DNA of 64,000 nucleotides from Chitinophaga pinensis (GTDB taxonomy: Bacteria; Bacteroidota; Bacteroidia; B-17B0; Aurantibacillaceae): the NCBI GenBank assembly GCA_945887955.1, contig CAMCZO010000001.1, forward strand, positions 50,472 through 114,471. The letters run 5' to 3'. Both the position numbers and the translations under genes were made by a program. Each line of letters opens with the position of its first letter. Within the stretch, counting starts at the first letter, position 1. Shown piece by piece: positions 10,485-21,461 of the stretch. The notes below the pieces were generated by a model. The model searched no databases. It had not been told where the DNA came from and saw nothing but the letters and a program-made list of their open reading frames with translations.

Positions 10485-11114
10485 TTAGTTTTCACTCGAA
10501 CTTTGAAAACCTAAATTTACTTTTTTAGGGTCAAACGTTATTTCAATAAAATCATCGCCACCTTTATAATAATTTAAAACTAATGGCGATGTCTTATCCC
10601 AATCCTCAATTGGGTCTTTTGTCATATCAGTTATCCCTTTCATACATGACGAAATAGTTCTTTGCTTCCACATAGATTTATTAGTTTTAGTATTCCACCT
10701 TACAAAAAATAATTTTGTTTCTTTTCCAGATTCACACTTTGGATTATTAGTTAAAGGCTTACTAAATGCATCTACATATATTAAAACATAAACAGTATCA
10801 GCTTTTTTTTCTTGAAATAATAGTTTAAACACTTCTGGATCACGACAGATTGAATCATTCATACAATAATTCAAAACAGTATCATTAGTTATTAGATTAA
10901 AACACAACTTAATCCGTTCTGTATTATTTTTAGCTTTTTTTGTGTATACCAAAAACTGGCGAGGAATTTTCAACTCTTTTATTGCAAGTTTAGTCGAATC
11001 AGAAGCAAGCGAATCAACTTCTATAGATTCAACCTTTGGCTTTTTTGTTTTTCTTGTCTGAGCATTCGCAAATGATACAAACATCATTAAGGCGATTATT
11101 ATAAATTTATACAT
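10485..11114 (-). CDS. Hypothetical secreted protein
   Basis: Signal peptide MYKFIIIALMMFVSFANAQ; no family recognised. Confidence 0.65.
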   Translation of the reverse strand: MYKFIIIALMMFVSFANAQTRKTKKPKVESIEVDSLASDSTKLAIKELKIPRQFLVYTKKAKNNTERIKLCFNLITNDTVLNYCMNDSICRDPEVFKLLFQEKKADTVYVLIYVDAFSKPLTNNPKCESGKETKLFFVRWNTKTNKSMWKQRTISSCMKGITDMTKDPIEDWDKTSPLVLNYYKGGDDFIEITFDPKKVNLGFQSSSEN

Positions 11115-11118
11115 AAAG

Positions 11119-11126
11119 CAAATTTA
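11119..11126 (-). promoter_or_regulatory. Candidate -7 element TAAATTTG, only 4 nt from ATG
   Basis: TAnnTTTG on minus strand immediately upstream of start at 11114. Confidence 0.4.
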
Positions 11127-11210
11127 TAAAAAAAACTGATTTTTTTAGGAATATTCTTGCCTTTTATCCTATACTTTTTAACAGGCTATTTATATAATTA
11201 AATAAATTCA

Positions 11211-11855
11211 TTAAAACCTACCCGCCTCAATCAATTTAACAGCTCTTTCTATCATCAAATCTTCTATATTGGCGTCATATTCAACTTTCATATTATGCCC
11301 GAATAATCTAGCTACCGATTGATATAAAACTGCCTGAAAACCACCACGAAATTGTTTTACTATTTCATAAGTTGTTTTTCCCGATTCTCGGGCAATTAAT
11401 TTCATCAATACTTTTCCTTGATTTATCGATAAATTTTTTAAATCTGTTTCAAATTGAATCCTTAAATCTTTTTCACAAGTTTTAATAAATTCTTTTCTTA
11501 ATCCACTATCATTTATCTTTTCTAATGCTTTATCATATTCCTTAAGCTTGGCTGCAGCTAAAATAGCATATGGATAAACTATCTTTACATTATATTTTAC
11601 TTTAGTCCATTGCTCTAACTGTTTTTTATTTTTAAAAACAAAATCAGTATAAACAAAATATGTTGATAAATCGACAACCGGAAAAGTGTCGCCATTAATT
11701 ATTTCTGCCCTACACCAGAATCCATTTTTAGGTAAAATAGTAAAATCTTGGTTATTGTTTTGAGAACTAATTCCATAATTTATAAATAAAAAAAAACAAC
11801 AAAGAATTTCTTTGATTAAATAACCGCTTTTAATTAAATAATTATATTGGCTCAT
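11211..11855 (-). CDS. DUF4294 domain-containing protein
   Basis: NGDTFPVVDLSTYFVYTDFVFKNKKQLEQWTKVKYNVKIVYPYAILAAAKLKEY pattern. Confidence 0.75.
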   Translation of the reverse strand: MSQYNYLIKSGYLIKEILCCFFLFINYGISSQNNNQDFTILPKNGFWCRAEIINGDTFPVVDLSTYFVYTDFVFKNKKQLEQWTKVKYNVKIVYPYAILAAAKLKEYDKALEKINDSGLRKEFIKTCEKDLRIQFETDLKNLSINQGKVLMKLIARESGKTTYEIVKQFRGGFQAVLYQSVARLFGHNMKVEYDANIEDLMIERAVKLIEAGRF

Positions 11856-11902
11856 CTAATTATTAATTATCAGAAACACATAAGGTAACCCATAATCAAA
11901 AA

Positions 11903-13387
11903 TTAATTTAATCTTTTATTCTTCCAATTACTTTTTTTAAAAGATTGTTCAGGTAATTCATTAATTGATTGCGTTTTATTTTGAAATATAATTGAGCTTG
12001 CTAATGCAGCAATTTCTATAAATTCAGGGGCATTTGATTTTAATAGTTCAGGGGCAAAAAAATTATTAATAAATCCAGTGTCAAACTTCCCACTAATAAA
12101 TGCATTATGCTTCAAAACAAATTTGCAAAAATCAAGTGTTGTTTCTACTCCCACAATTTTATAATCATCAATTGCTCGTAACATTTTTTCTATGGCTTCC
12201 GTTCTATCTTTTCCATGTACAATTAACTTAGAAATCATTGGATCATAATAAATAGGAATATCCATACCTTCCTCAAAGCCATCATCTATTCTAACTCCAG
12301 GTCCACTAGGCGTTTTATAAACTAGTAACTTACCAATATCAGGTAAAAAGTTATTTAACGGGTCTTCAGCACATACTCTTACTTCAATAGCATGGCCATT
12401 TATTTTTAAATTATCTTGTGTAAAATTTAATTTTTCATTTCTAGCGACTTTAATTTGTTCCTTAACTAAATCTATGCCAGTAATCATTTCCGAAACAGGA
12501 TGCTCTACCTGCAAACGAGTGTTCATTTCTAAAAAATAAAAATTCATCTGATCATCCAACAAAAACTCAACAGTACCCGCTCCACTATAATTACATGCTT
12601 TGGCTACATCCACTGCACATTCCCCCATCTTTTTTCGTAATTCAGGACTTAAAACACTGCTAGGAGCTTCTTCAATTAATTTTTGATGCCTGCGTTGAAT
12701 ACTACATTCACGCTCAAATAAATAAACACAATTTCCATGATTATCAGCCAATAATTGAATTTCAATATGTCGGGGGCAGCTAGCATAACGCTCAATAAAA
12801 ACAGCCCCATTACCGAAAGCAGAAATAGCTTCACTTACAGCCAAATTCATTTGCTCTTCAATCTCATCCTCTTTTTCTACTAAACGCATTCCTTTTCCGC
12901 CTCCTCCCGCACTCGCCTTAATTAATAACGGAAATCCAATTTCTTTAGCTATTTTAATCGCGTCTTTTAAATCACTAATAGCACCCTCCGATCCCGGAAT
13001 CATAGGAACATTATACTTTTTAGCAGTTGCCTTTGCGCTTAATTTATCCCCCATCATATCCATACTCTCGGCACTTGGTCCAATAAATGTAATGCCAGCA
13101 GCTTTAACTTTTCGAGCAAAATCTGCATTTTCACTTAAAAATCCATACCCTGGATGAATTCCATCAACTCCTAATTGCTTACTAATTTCAATAATTTTAT
13201 CTCCTTGCAAATAGGATTGTGAACTTGGAGGGGGACCAATACATACTGCTTCATCAGCATATCTTACAAAAAGAGCATTTCTGTCCGCTTCAGAAAAAAT
13301 AGCCACAGTCTTTATTCCCATTTCTCTAACACTTCGCATTATTCGCAAGGCTATTTCTCCTCTATTGGCAATTAATATTTTCTTCAT
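11903..13387 (-). CDS. accC: Biotin carboxylase (acetyl/propionyl-CoA carboxylase subunit)
   Basis: KILIANRGEIALRI, GGGGKGMR, LLDDQMNFYFLEMNTRLQVEHPVSEMITG. Confidence 0.95.
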   Translation of the reverse strand: MKKILIANRGEIALRIMRSVREMGIKTVAIFSEADRNALFVRYADEAVCIGPPPSSQSYLQGDKIIEISKQLGVDGIHPGYGFLSENADFARKVKAAGITFIGPSAESMDMMGDKLSAKATAKKYNVPMIPGSEGAISDLKDAIKIAKEIGFPLLIKASAGGGGKGMRLVEKEDEIEEQMNLAVSEAISAFGNGAVFIERYASCPRHIEIQLLADNHGNCVYLFERECSIQRRHQKLIEEAPSSVLSPELRKKMGECAVDVAKACNYSGAGTVEFLLDDQMNFYFLEMNTRLQVEHPVSEMITGIDLVKEQIKVARNEKLNFTQDNLKINGHAIEVRVCAEDPLNNFLPDIGKLLVYKTPSGPGVRIDDGFEEGMDIPIYYDPMISKLIVHGKDRTEAIEKMLRAIDDYKIVGVETTLDFCKFVLKHNAFISGKFDTGFINNFFAPELLKSNAPEFIEIAALASSIIFQNKTQSINELPEQSFKKSNWKNKRLN

Positions 13388-13538
13388 AAAACTTTTAAAT
13401 CATTGTAATCTAAGTTAAAGATAATAATTAGATTGTATAGTTTTAAAATACAGCTTCTCTCTTTTTGAGATTTTATCAAAAGAATAAAAAAATAATTATA
13501 ATATCTTAATCAATTTCTTTTTACTATTTTCGAGTATT

Positions 13539-14306
13539 ATGTTTTTTGTTTTATCTAAAATTTTAGATTTTCTTTTTTCTCCCTTAGTTTGGGTTTTTAT
13601 TTTATTAATCTATTCTTTTCTCACTAAAATAGAATCCAAATCTAAAAAATTACGAATTTTTGGATTTACTCTTCTTTATATTTGCTCAAACTCTTTTATT
13701 ATTGATGAATGCTACAGAGTTTGGGAGCCAGTTAATAATGACTTCGAAATAAAAAAAAATAAAATTGAAGGTGCAATAGTACTTGGTGGAATTGGAGAAG
13801 TAGATTTAAGTTTAAATAAAATTAATTTTAGTCGAAGTGCCGATCGTCTTTTTCAAACGTTACCATTATTTCATAAAGGTAGAATTAAACACATTATCTT
13901 TACAGGAGGATCGGGTAGCATTGAATTTCCTGAAAAAAAAGAAGCCCTTTATGTAAAAAAATACTTAAAGAGCATCAATTTTCCTGATAGCGCATTAATT
14001 GTAGAATCCGAAAGTAAAAACACCTATGAAAATGCTCTATTCACAAAAAAAATAATTGATAGCTTAAATTTAAATGGTTCGTTTATTCTTGTTACATCTG
14101 CTATTCATATGCCAAGAGCCATGGCTGTGTTTAAAAAAGTAGGTTTCAAAAACTTAATTCCATTTACTACCAATAAAGTAAGCGGTATCAGACGATACAC
14201 GTTCGATCATTTATTTATACCAAACTCTTCTGCAATTAGTAATTTAAATTCACTAATTCATGAATGGATTGGTTATATCACATACAAAATTAAAGGATAT
14301 GCCTGA
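13539..14306 (+). CDS. YdcF/ElyC/SanA family (DUF218) membrane protein
   Basis: IEGAIVLGGIG...HIIFTGGSG...ESESKNTYENALFTKK...LVTSAIHMPRAMAVFKKVG. Confidence 0.88.
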   Translation: MFFVLSKILDFLFSPLVWVFILLIYSFLTKIESKSKKLRIFGFTLLYICSNSFIIDECYRVWEPVNNDFEIKKNKIEGAIVLGGIGEVDLSLNKINFSRSADRLFQTLPLFHKGRIKHIIFTGGSGSIEFPEKKEALYVKKYLKSINFPDSALIVESESKNTYENALFTKKIIDSLNLNGSFILVTSAIHMPRAMAVFKKVGFKNLIPFTTNKVSGIRRYTFDHLFIPNSSAISNLNSLIHEWIGYITYKIKGYA

Positions 14307-15579
14307 TTTTAATGAAGATTTACTTCAGCTAATCTGGCAAAATAAACTATTTAAACCCATTCCTTTAATTACAAAGTCTGGTATAGAAATTCAAATTTTA
14401 AAACCCGGAGATCTTAATAAAGATTCAGGACCAGATTTTTTCAATGCCAAAATTCGAATTGATGATTTAATTTTGGTTGGAAATATTGAAATTCATATTA
14501 AAACAAGCGATTGGCTAAAACATAAACATCAAAATGATAAAGCCTATGACAATATTATATTACATGCCGTATATGAGCACGATAAAGAGATTATTCAAAA
14601 CACAAAGAATCACGTAGAAATTTTAGAATTAAAACCATTAATATCCGAAAAAACAATTGAAACATACCGAAAATTAGTTTTTACAAAAGAAAAATTACCT
14701 TGCCATGGTCAACTTAAAACAATTACTAATTTAAAATTTATAAGTTGGATTGATAGAATGGCGATTGAACGTTTAGAAATAAAAACCAAAAGAATTGAGC
14801 ATATATTTAATTCATATCATCATGATTATACACAAACTTTTTTTACAATATTAATCCGAAACTTTGGATTTAAAGTGAATGCGGTGCCATTTGAATTAAT
14901 TGCCAAACAATTGCCAGTTCATTGTTTACTTAAGCATGCCGATAATTTATTACAGCTCGAAGCAATACTTTTGGGAATATCAGGACTATTAGATGCGCAA
15001 TCTAAAAATAAATATATCCAATCTTTACAAAACGAATTTGAATTTTTAAAAAATAAATATAATTTAATTCCTTTAAATCATAGTATTTTTAAATTCTCTA
15101 GACTACGCCCAGCTAACTTTCCAACCATTAGACTGATTCAATTAGCTAAATTAATTTATACAAATTCAGATTTATTAATTGCACCGCAAAAATTAAAAAC
15201 ATACAATCAAATTAAAAAGGCGCTCCAAATAAATTTATCTGGATATTGGTTAAACCATTATACTTTAACTGGTGATGCCGTGAATAAAGAACTTGGCTTT
15301 GGCAAAGACTCAATAGAAAATATAATCATTAATTCCTTTGCTCCATTTTATTTTTTTTATTCAAAAAAATTATCTAAACCTGAATTTGGGATTTATGCTA
15401 TAGAATTATTAAACAATTGCTCATTCGAGATAAACTCTAAAACTAAACTATATAGCGATAAAAAAAACATCTTAAAAACCGCTTCTGATAGTCAAGCTCT
15501 TATTAATTTATATGATGATTATTGTAGTAAAAAAAAATGTTTGAATTGTGCTATTGCTAGCGAATTATTAAAAAGCTAA
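14299..15579 (+). CDS. DUF2851 family protein
   Basis: LLQLIWQNKLF...GIEIQILKPGDLNKDSGPDFFNAKIRIDD...VGNIEIHIKTSDW; ATG 14299 preferred (short overlap with previous gene). Confidence 0.85.
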   Translation: MPDFNEDLLQLIWQNKLFKPIPLITKSGIEIQILKPGDLNKDSGPDFFNAKIRIDDLILVGNIEIHIKTSDWLKHKHQNDKAYDNIILHAVYEHDKEIIQNTKNHVEILELKPLISEKTIETYRKLVFTKEKLPCHGQLKTITNLKFISWIDRMAIERLEIKTKRIEHIFNSYHHDYTQTFFTILIRNFGFKVNAVPFELIAKQLPVHCLLKHADNLLQLEAILLGISGLLDAQSKNKYIQSLQNEFEFLKNKYNLIPLNHSIFKFSRLRPANFPTIRLIQLAKLIYTNSDLLIAPQKLKTYNQIKKALQINLSGYWLNHYTLTGDAVNKELGFGKDSIENIIINSFAPFYFFYSKKLSKPEFGIYAIELLNNCSFEINSKTKLYSDKKNILKTASDSQALINLYDDYCSKKKCLNCAIASELLKS

Positions 15580-15641
15580 TAATCCTTATTTCAAAAACCT
15601 AATTAACCTTTTTATTTTTTTTTAAAACTATTCGTTTTTTA

Positions 15642-15649
15642 TATCTTTG
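15642..15649 (+). promoter_or_regulatory. Candidate -7 element TATCTTTG, 5 nt before ATG (possible leaderless mRNA)
   Basis: Exact TAnnTTTG just upstream of 15655 start. Confidence 0.45.
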
Positions 15650-15654
15650 TATTT

Positions 15655-15891
15655 ATGATAAATAAAATTCGACATTGGTTTGAAAGTAAAGCCTTTGGAG
15701 TTTGCGATTGGTTTGGAAATCGGCTAGGCATAAAAAGTAATACAATTAGAATGTATTTTATTTATTTATCTTTTTTTACTTTCGGAAGCCCAATTATTAT
15801 TTATTTTATGATGGCTTTTATACTAGAACATAAAAAGTATTTTAAACCTTTTTATTTTCGAAAAAGACCAAGCTTTTGGGATATCGATTAA
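15655..15891 (+). CDS. PspC domain-containing protein
   Basis: FGVCDWFGNRLGIKSNTIRMYFIYLSFFTFGSPIIIYFMMAFIL. Confidence 0.8.
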   Translation: MINKIRHWFESKAFGVCDWFGNRLGIKSNTIRMYFIYLSFFTFGSPIIIYFMMAFILEHKKYFKPFYFRKRPSFWDID

Positions 15892-15970
15892 GTATAATTT
15901 ATATAATTATAAATTTACTTTAAGAAATTATTGTCCAAATTTATAAATCAACTAAATAATATTTAAACAA

Positions 15971-15999
15971 AAAACCCTAAGTTTATATCTTAGGGTTTT
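15971..15999. terminator. Bidirectional intrinsic terminator
   Basis: Perfect 11-bp stem AAAACCCTAAG-TTTATAT-CTTAGGGTTTT between convergent genes. Confidence 0.85.
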
Positions 16000-16022
16000 G
16001 ATTTATAAAAATAAACTAAAAA

Positions 16023-16466
16023 TTAATTTCCAGCGGGTGTTTGTGGCTTTAATTTAATTTCGCCTTTTATTCGGATTTTTTTAGAAGAAAACTTTGAATT
16101 AGATGTTACGGTAACATTCTTTTCAAATCGACCTTCCCGTTTAGTATCATACTTCACCTTAATTACGCCACCTTTTCCTGGCAAAATTGGTTCTTGAGGC
16201 CAACCTGGCTTACCATCAATAGTTGTTGCAGTACAGCCACATTCTCCAGTAACAGATGTTATTGTTAATGGGGATTTTCCAATATTTGTAAATTTAAATT
16301 CACGTAAACCATTGGCATCATAATCTATAGTTCCATAATCTAATAACTCTGTTTCAAATTTAAGATCAGGTGCATTTGGATCTATACTCGGTATTACAGA
16401 TTCTTGCGCAAAAAATCGAAAGGAAAAACAAAAAGATAATAATACAAATAAAAATATTTTTTTCAT
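16023..16466 (-). CDS. DUF1573 domain-containing protein
   Basis: FTNIGKSPLTITSVTGECGCTATT...EPILPGKGGVIKVKYDTKREGRFEKNVTVTSN. Confidence 0.88.
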   Translation of the reverse strand: MKKIFLFVLLSFCFSFRFFAQESVIPSIDPNAPDLKFETELLDYGTIDYDANGLREFKFTNIGKSPLTITSVTGECGCTATTIDGKPGWPQEPILPGKGGVIKVKYDTKREGRFEKNVTVTSNSKFSSKKIRIKGEIKLKPQTPAGN

Positions 16467-16468
16467 AA

Positions 16469-16966
16469 TTATTGTCCTTTCTTTTCAACCGGAGCTCCAG
16501 CTGGAGTTGGATTTTGAGGAAATGCCTCATCTACTGGTTTTGGCTCTACCTCACCTTTAATAGTTAAAACCACATTGCCACTTTTAGCATTTGAAGTTAC
16601 AGTAACAGTTTTATAAATACCTCCTGGACGATTTGTATCATATTTAACTTTTATAACACTATTCTTTCCTGGTAAAATTGGTTCCTTTGGGCATTGAGGA
16701 ACCGTACAACCACAACTTCCTTGACAATTAGTAATGACTAATGGCTCTTTTCCGTTATTTGTAAACTTAAATTCACACTCTCCATTACCTCCAAAAGGCA
16801 CTTTGCCATAATCATGAATTAATTTATCCATTTTGATGTCTGCTAAACTTGTGCTAGCAGCAGGCGCATCATGACCATGCCCATCTGTTGAACTATGTGT
16901 GTCTTGAGCAATTGTTAAAGCAGAAATTCCTGCTAAAAAACCTAAAGTAAAAATTATTTTTTTCAT
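16469..16966 (-). CDS. DUF1573 domain-containing protein (tandem paralog, His-rich N-terminus)
   Basis: FTNNGKEPLVITNCQGSCGCTVPQCPKEPILPGKNSVIKVKYDTNRPG. Confidence 0.88.
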   Translation of the reverse strand: MKKIIFTLGFLAGISALTIAQDTHSSTDGHGHDAPAASTSLADIKMDKLIHDYGKVPFGGNGECEFKFTNNGKEPLVITNCQGSCGCTVPQCPKEPILPGKNSVIKVKYDTNRPGGIYKTVTVTSNAKSGNVVLTIKGEVEPKPVDEAFPQNPTPAGAPVEKKGQ

Positions 16967-17076
16967 GACTTTTTTTGTTTTTTTTTATTAATGATAAAAT
17001 CCTACCATAAAGATATTATAATCACTCGTTTCTTTTGAATAATTTTACGAAATTTAACAAAATATTTTGAATTAAC

Positions 17077-19743
17077 ATGGAAATTGGAAAAACTTATAAT
17101 CCTAGTGAAGCTGAAGCGAAATGGTATCCTTTTTGGATAAAGAATAATTTTTTTAAATCAACACCCGATCATCGTCAACCATATACTATTGTTATGCCAC
17201 CACCAAATGTAACTGGAGTTTTACATATGGGGCATATGCTTAACTATACTATTCAAGATGTTTTAATTAGACGAGCAAGAATGCTTGGCTTTAATGCTTG
17301 CTGGGTTCCTGGGACAGATCATGCCAGTATCGCTACTGAGACAAAAGTGGTTGCTTTACTAAAAGAAAAAGGTATTAATAAAACTGATTTAAGTCGCGAA
17401 GAATTTTTAAAACATGCTTGGGGATGGAAAGAAAAATATGGTGGTATTATTTTAGAACAATTAAAAAAATTAGGCGCATCATGTGATTGGGATAGAACCC
17501 GCTTTACAATGGATGAAGATTTAAGCGAAGCTGTAATTGACACATTTATAGACTTATATAATAAAGGGCATATTTATCGTGGCGTTAGAATGGTTAACTG
17601 GGATCCACAGAGTTTAACAGCCGTTAGTGATGAAGAGGTAATTTACAAAGAAGCTCAAAGTAAATTAGTATATGTAAAATATCAAATAGAAGGGTCTGAT
17701 GAGTTTATGACAGTGGCAACTACTCGTCCTGAAACCATTATGGGAGATACTGCAATTTGTATAAATCCAACAGATGAGCGTTATTCTCATTTAAAAGGAA
17801 AGCAGGTTATTGTTCCAATCGTTAATCGCTTGGTTCCAATTATTTTTGACGAATATGTTGATAAAGAATTTGGAACAGGCACTTTAAAAGTTACTCCTGC
17901 ACATGATATTAATGACTTTAATTTAGGACAAAAACATAAATTACAAAGTATTGATGTTTTAACTCCAGAAGGAAAAATATCTGAAGCTGCTGGCGCATAC
18001 ATTGGCTTAGATCGTTTTGCATGTCGCAAACAAATAATTAAAGATTTAGAAGAACTAGGATTAGTTTCTAAAATTGAGGATATCAAAAACAAAGTTGGAT
18101 ATAGTGAACGGACTAATGCAGTTATTGAGCCACGTTTAAGTATGCAATGGTTTTTAAAGATGGAAGATATTAGTAAACCAGCTTTAGAAAATGTATTGAA
18201 TGGTGAAATAAAATTAATTCCTGAAAAGTTTATTAATACCTACAAACACTGGATGGAAAACGTGCACGATTGGTGCATAAGTCGTCAGTTATCTTGGGGG
18301 CAACGAATTCCTGCTTGGTATGATGGACAAGGAAATACAGTTGCAGCAAAAACAAAAGAAGAAGCAATTGTTTTACTGAAATCGAAAAACTCAGAACTAA
18401 ACACTGAAAATGTTAAGCAAGATGAAGATGTTTTAGATACTTGGTTCTCATCCTGGCTATGGCCAATTACTGTATTTGATCCTGCTGTTATTAGAAATGG
18501 AAAAGCTAATGCCAATGAAGATTTAAACTATTATTACCCAACTAACGATTTAGTAACTGCGCCAGAAATTTTATTTTTTTGGGTAGCGCGTATGGCAATT
18601 GCAGGTTACGAATGGATGCAAGAAAAACCTTTCAGGAATGTGTATTTAACTGGTATAGTAAGGGACAAATTGGGGCGCAAGATGAGTAAAAGTTTAGGTA
18701 ATTCGCCTGAACCTTTAGACTTGATATTAAAATATGGTGCCGACGGAGTTCGGGTTGGGATGTTATTATGTTCGCCTGCAGGAAATGATTTAATGTTTGA
18801 TGAAAGCTATTGCGAACAAGGAAGAAATTTTGCTAATAAAATATGGAATGCATTCAGATTAATCAAAGGCTTTGAAGTTGATTTACTTAAATTAAACGAT
18901 AACGAAATACAACAACCGAATTCATCAAAAACAGCTATTACTTGGTTCGAAAATAAACTAAGCGAACAATTAGAAATTATTAATGTACATTATAATAAGC
19001 ATCGCATGAGTGATGCCTTAATGGCGACCTATAAATTAGTGTGGGATGATTTTTGCGCCTGGTATTTAGAAGCTATTAAACCTGATTTTGTAGATGGAAA
19101 ATCTTTACCAATTGATAAAACAACTTTTGATGCCACCATCAACTTCTTAGAATCGTTGTTAAAAATAATTCATCCTTGGATGCCATTTATTACTGAAGAA
19201 ATTTGGCATTTAATAAAAAACCGAGAAGAAAAAGATTGCATCATTATTGCTGAATGGCCAACTATAAAAAATAATTTTGATAAAAAACAATTAGCAGAAT
19301 TTGAAATTTCAAAAGAATTAATTACCATGGTAAGAAATGTAAGAGCTCAAAAACTATTATCTCCAAAAGAAAAACTAGATTTGATTGAAAAAACATCAGA
19401 TAATAATTCTTCTAACTTAAATTCTACAATTATAAAATTAGCAAACCTTAATAGCTATAGTTATTCTAAAAACAAAATAGATGGCGCTTATGGTTTTGTA
19501 ATTAAAAACTCTGAATTTTATATTCCTTTAACCCATAATTTAAATGCTGATGATGAACTTAAACGTTTAAATAAAGAATTAGATTATTATAAAGGTTTTT
19601 TAAAGTCTGTTCTGATCAAATTATCAAACGAAAAATTTGTTTCTAATGCTAAATCAGAAGTTATTTCGGCCGAGCGTAAAAAAGAAAGCGACACATTAAA
19701 TAAAATTAATTCAATAGAAGAACAAATTAATAGTTTAAAATAA
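17077..19743 (+). CDS. valS: Valine--tRNA ligase
   Basis: PPPNVTGVLHMGHM (HIGH) and GRKMSKSLGNSPEPLD (KMSKS); C-terminal coiled coil. Confidence 0.97.
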   Translation: MEIGKTYNPSEAEAKWYPFWIKNNFFKSTPDHRQPYTIVMPPPNVTGVLHMGHMLNYTIQDVLIRRARMLGFNACWVPGTDHASIATETKVVALLKEKGINKTDLSREEFLKHAWGWKEKYGGIILEQLKKLGASCDWDRTRFTMDEDLSEAVIDTFIDLYNKGHIYRGVRMVNWDPQSLTAVSDEEVIYKEAQSKLVYVKYQIEGSDEFMTVATTRPETIMGDTAICINPTDERYSHLKGKQVIVPIVNRLVPIIFDEYVDKEFGTGTLKVTPAHDINDFNLGQKHKLQSIDVLTPEGKISEAAGAYIGLDRFACRKQIIKDLEELGLVSKIEDIKNKVGYSERTNAVIEPRLSMQWFLKMEDISKPALENVLNGEIKLIPEKFINTYKHWMENVHDWCISRQLSWGQRIPAWYDGQGNTVAAKTKEEAIVLLKSKNSELNTENVKQDEDVLDTWFSSWLWPITVFDPAVIRNGKANANEDLNYYYPTNDLVTAPEILFFWVARMAIAGYEWMQEKPFRNVYLTGIVRDKLGRKMSKSLGNSPEPLDLILKYGADGVRVGMLLCSPAGNDLMFDESYCEQGRNFANKIWNAFRLIKGFEVDLLKLNDNEIQQPNSSKTAITWFENKLSEQLEIINVHYNKHRMSDALMATYKLVWDDFCAWYLEAIKPDFVDGKSLPIDKTTFDATINFLESLLKIIHPWMPFITEEIWHLIKNREEKDCIIIAEWPTIKNNFDKKQLAEFEISKELITMVRNVRAQKLLSPKEKLDLIEKTSDNNSSNLNSTIIKLANLNSYSYSKNKIDGAYGFVIKNSEFYIPLTHNLNADDELKRLNKELDYYKGFLKSVLIKLSNEKFVSNAKSEVISAERKKESDTLNKINSIEEQINSLK

Positions 19744-19775
19744 CTTGAAATCTAATTTTAAGATTTATTTTTTAA

Positions 19776-20639
19776 TTAAAAAATGTGTTTTTCTGCATGA
19801 TAAGAGGATCGAACTAAAGGCCCACTTTCAACAAATTTAAAACCCTTATTTAAGGCGTAATCTTTATACTTTTTAAAATCATCCGGATGAACAAATCTAT
19901 CTACCGGCAAATGTTTAGGCGTTGGCTGAAGATATTGTCCCATCGTAATTACATCACATTTTACAAAGGCTAAATCATCAATGGTTTCGAGAATTTCTTG
20001 TTCAGTTTCACCAAGCCCCAACATGATCCCACTTTTTGTTTTAACCCCAGCCTCATCTAATCGCTTTAGAACCTCTATACTTCTATCATATTTTGCTTGA
20101 ATTCTAACTTGGGCGGTTAATCTTCTCACTGTTTCGATATTATGAGAAACGATATCAGGCTTAACATCAATAATTCGCTGCAAATTATCCCATTTACCTG
20201 CAAAATCTGGTATTAAACATTCAAATTTTGTTTCAGGACTTATTGCTCTAATTTCTTTAATGGTTTCTGCCCAAATAATTGAACCTCCATCTTTTAAATC
20301 ATCGCGGTCAACACTTGTAATCACGCAATGTTTTACATTCATTAATTTAACTGATTCAGCAATTCGTTTGGGCTCATCCCAATCGGCAGGATTAGGCTTT
20401 CCAGTAGCAACAGCACAAAAACCACAACTGCGCGTACAAATGTTTCCTAAAATCATAAACGTTGCTGTTCCAACACCCCAGCATTCTCCCATATTTGGGC
20501 AATTACCACTTTCACAAATAGTATTTAATTTATGTTTGCTAACAATACCTCTAACTTTAATATAGTTTTCGCCAGTTGGTAATTTTACTCGAAGCCAATC
20601 GGGTTTTTTTATTTTTTCTATTTCTTTTATAAGCTCCAT
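19776..20639 (-). CDS. lipA: Lipoyl synthase
   Basis: [13 protein letters not shown] and [15 protein letters not shown] cysteine clusters; ATG at 20639 preferred. Confidence 0.96.
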   Translation of the reverse strand: MELIKEIEKIKKPDWLRVKLPTGENYIKVRGIVSKHKLNTICESGNCPNMGECWGVGTATFMILGNICTRSCGFCAVATGKPNPADWDEPKRIAESVKLMNVKHCVITSVDRDDLKDGGSIIWAETIKEIRAISPETKFECLIPDFAGKWDNLQRIIDVKPDIVSHNIETVRRLTAQVRIQAKYDRSIEVLKRLDEAGVKTKSGIMLGLGETEQEILETIDDLAFVKCDVITMGQYLQPTPKHLPVDRFVHPDDFKKYKDYALNKGFKFVESGPLVRSSYHAEKHIF

Positions 20640-20640
20640 A

Positions 20641-21405
20641 TTAAAACCATTTTTTTCCAAACACTAAACCAACATGTAAAGTAAATATTAAATTCTCTGC
20701 AGGATTTCTTGCCATAATTGGAAGTGCTTTTGGAAAATAGTCAATCGATATTCCTGTTTCAATAGCTCTTATTAAATTTGTATAAGGAGCGTATTCAAAA
20801 CTTAAATTAAATTTAGCTGTTAATGCAGGGTATAAAACTATCTCATCCATACCATATAATAATCCTCCACGTCCAATAATAGAATCTATTGTAAATTTTT
20901 CTGAGTCAAACTTAACTATTTCAGATTGTTTAATGATTGGTGAAACTGATGGCCTAAAAACTTGAACATAATAAGGTTTTGCAAAAGCAAGTGTTGGTCC
21001 AAAAGAAAAACTATATCTCACTTCCACAGCATTAATACTGGCTTTAGAAAAAATTACATTTTGAACACCTAAAGCTCCTCTTAAAAGAAGGATACTATTT
21101 ATTTTACCGAATACAAAACTATTTTTTGTTTCTGCAGCCCCATCTGAACTTACTTCTTTAAAAGAGTTTAAAGTTTGAATGTCAAATTCATAAAATGATC
21201 TTGTTTTAATTGTCTGGTGTTTGCACCTTCGAAAAAGCAAACCAAAGCCTCTTGTGTTTACAAAAGCCTTTATACTTTGGTCATTTCTATATAATACATT
21301 TAAATTAGTACCTTCTTCATCGTAAAATTCCGTAGCTGTTTCTTGCGCATTCAATAAAAATGAGCACAATACAAGATAAAGTGAGAAAAAACACTTTTTA
21401 AACAT
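20641..21405 (-). CDS. Putative outer-membrane/secreted protein of unknown function
   Basis: Signal peptide [21 protein letters not shown]; beta-rich, ends ...[11 protein letters not shown]. Confidence 0.7.
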   Translation of the reverse strand: MFKKCFFSLYLVLCSFLLNAQETATEFYDEEGTNLNVLYRNDQSIKAFVNTRGFGLLFRRCKHQTIKTRSFYEFDIQTLNSFKEVSSDGAAETKNSFVFGKINSILLLRGALGVQNVIFSKASINAVEVRYSFSFGPTLAFAKPYYVQVFRPSVSPIIKQSEIVKFDSEKFTIDSIIGRGGLLYGMDEIVLYPALTAKFNLSFEYAPYTNLIRAIETGISIDYFPKALPIMARNPAENLIFTLHVGLVFGKKWF

Positions 21406-21461
21406 TGAAAACAAAATTAATTAATTACGAGGTATTATCCTATTTTTACATAAAAAACAAA

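Noticed and set aside
17319-18515. Minus-strand ORFs inside valS
   Set aside because: Antisense to a clear valS; no supporting motif.
19748-19766. Weak hairpin AAATCT-AATTTTA-AGATTT between valS and lipA
   Set aside because: Only a 6-bp AT-rich stem; too weak to call as a terminator with confidence.
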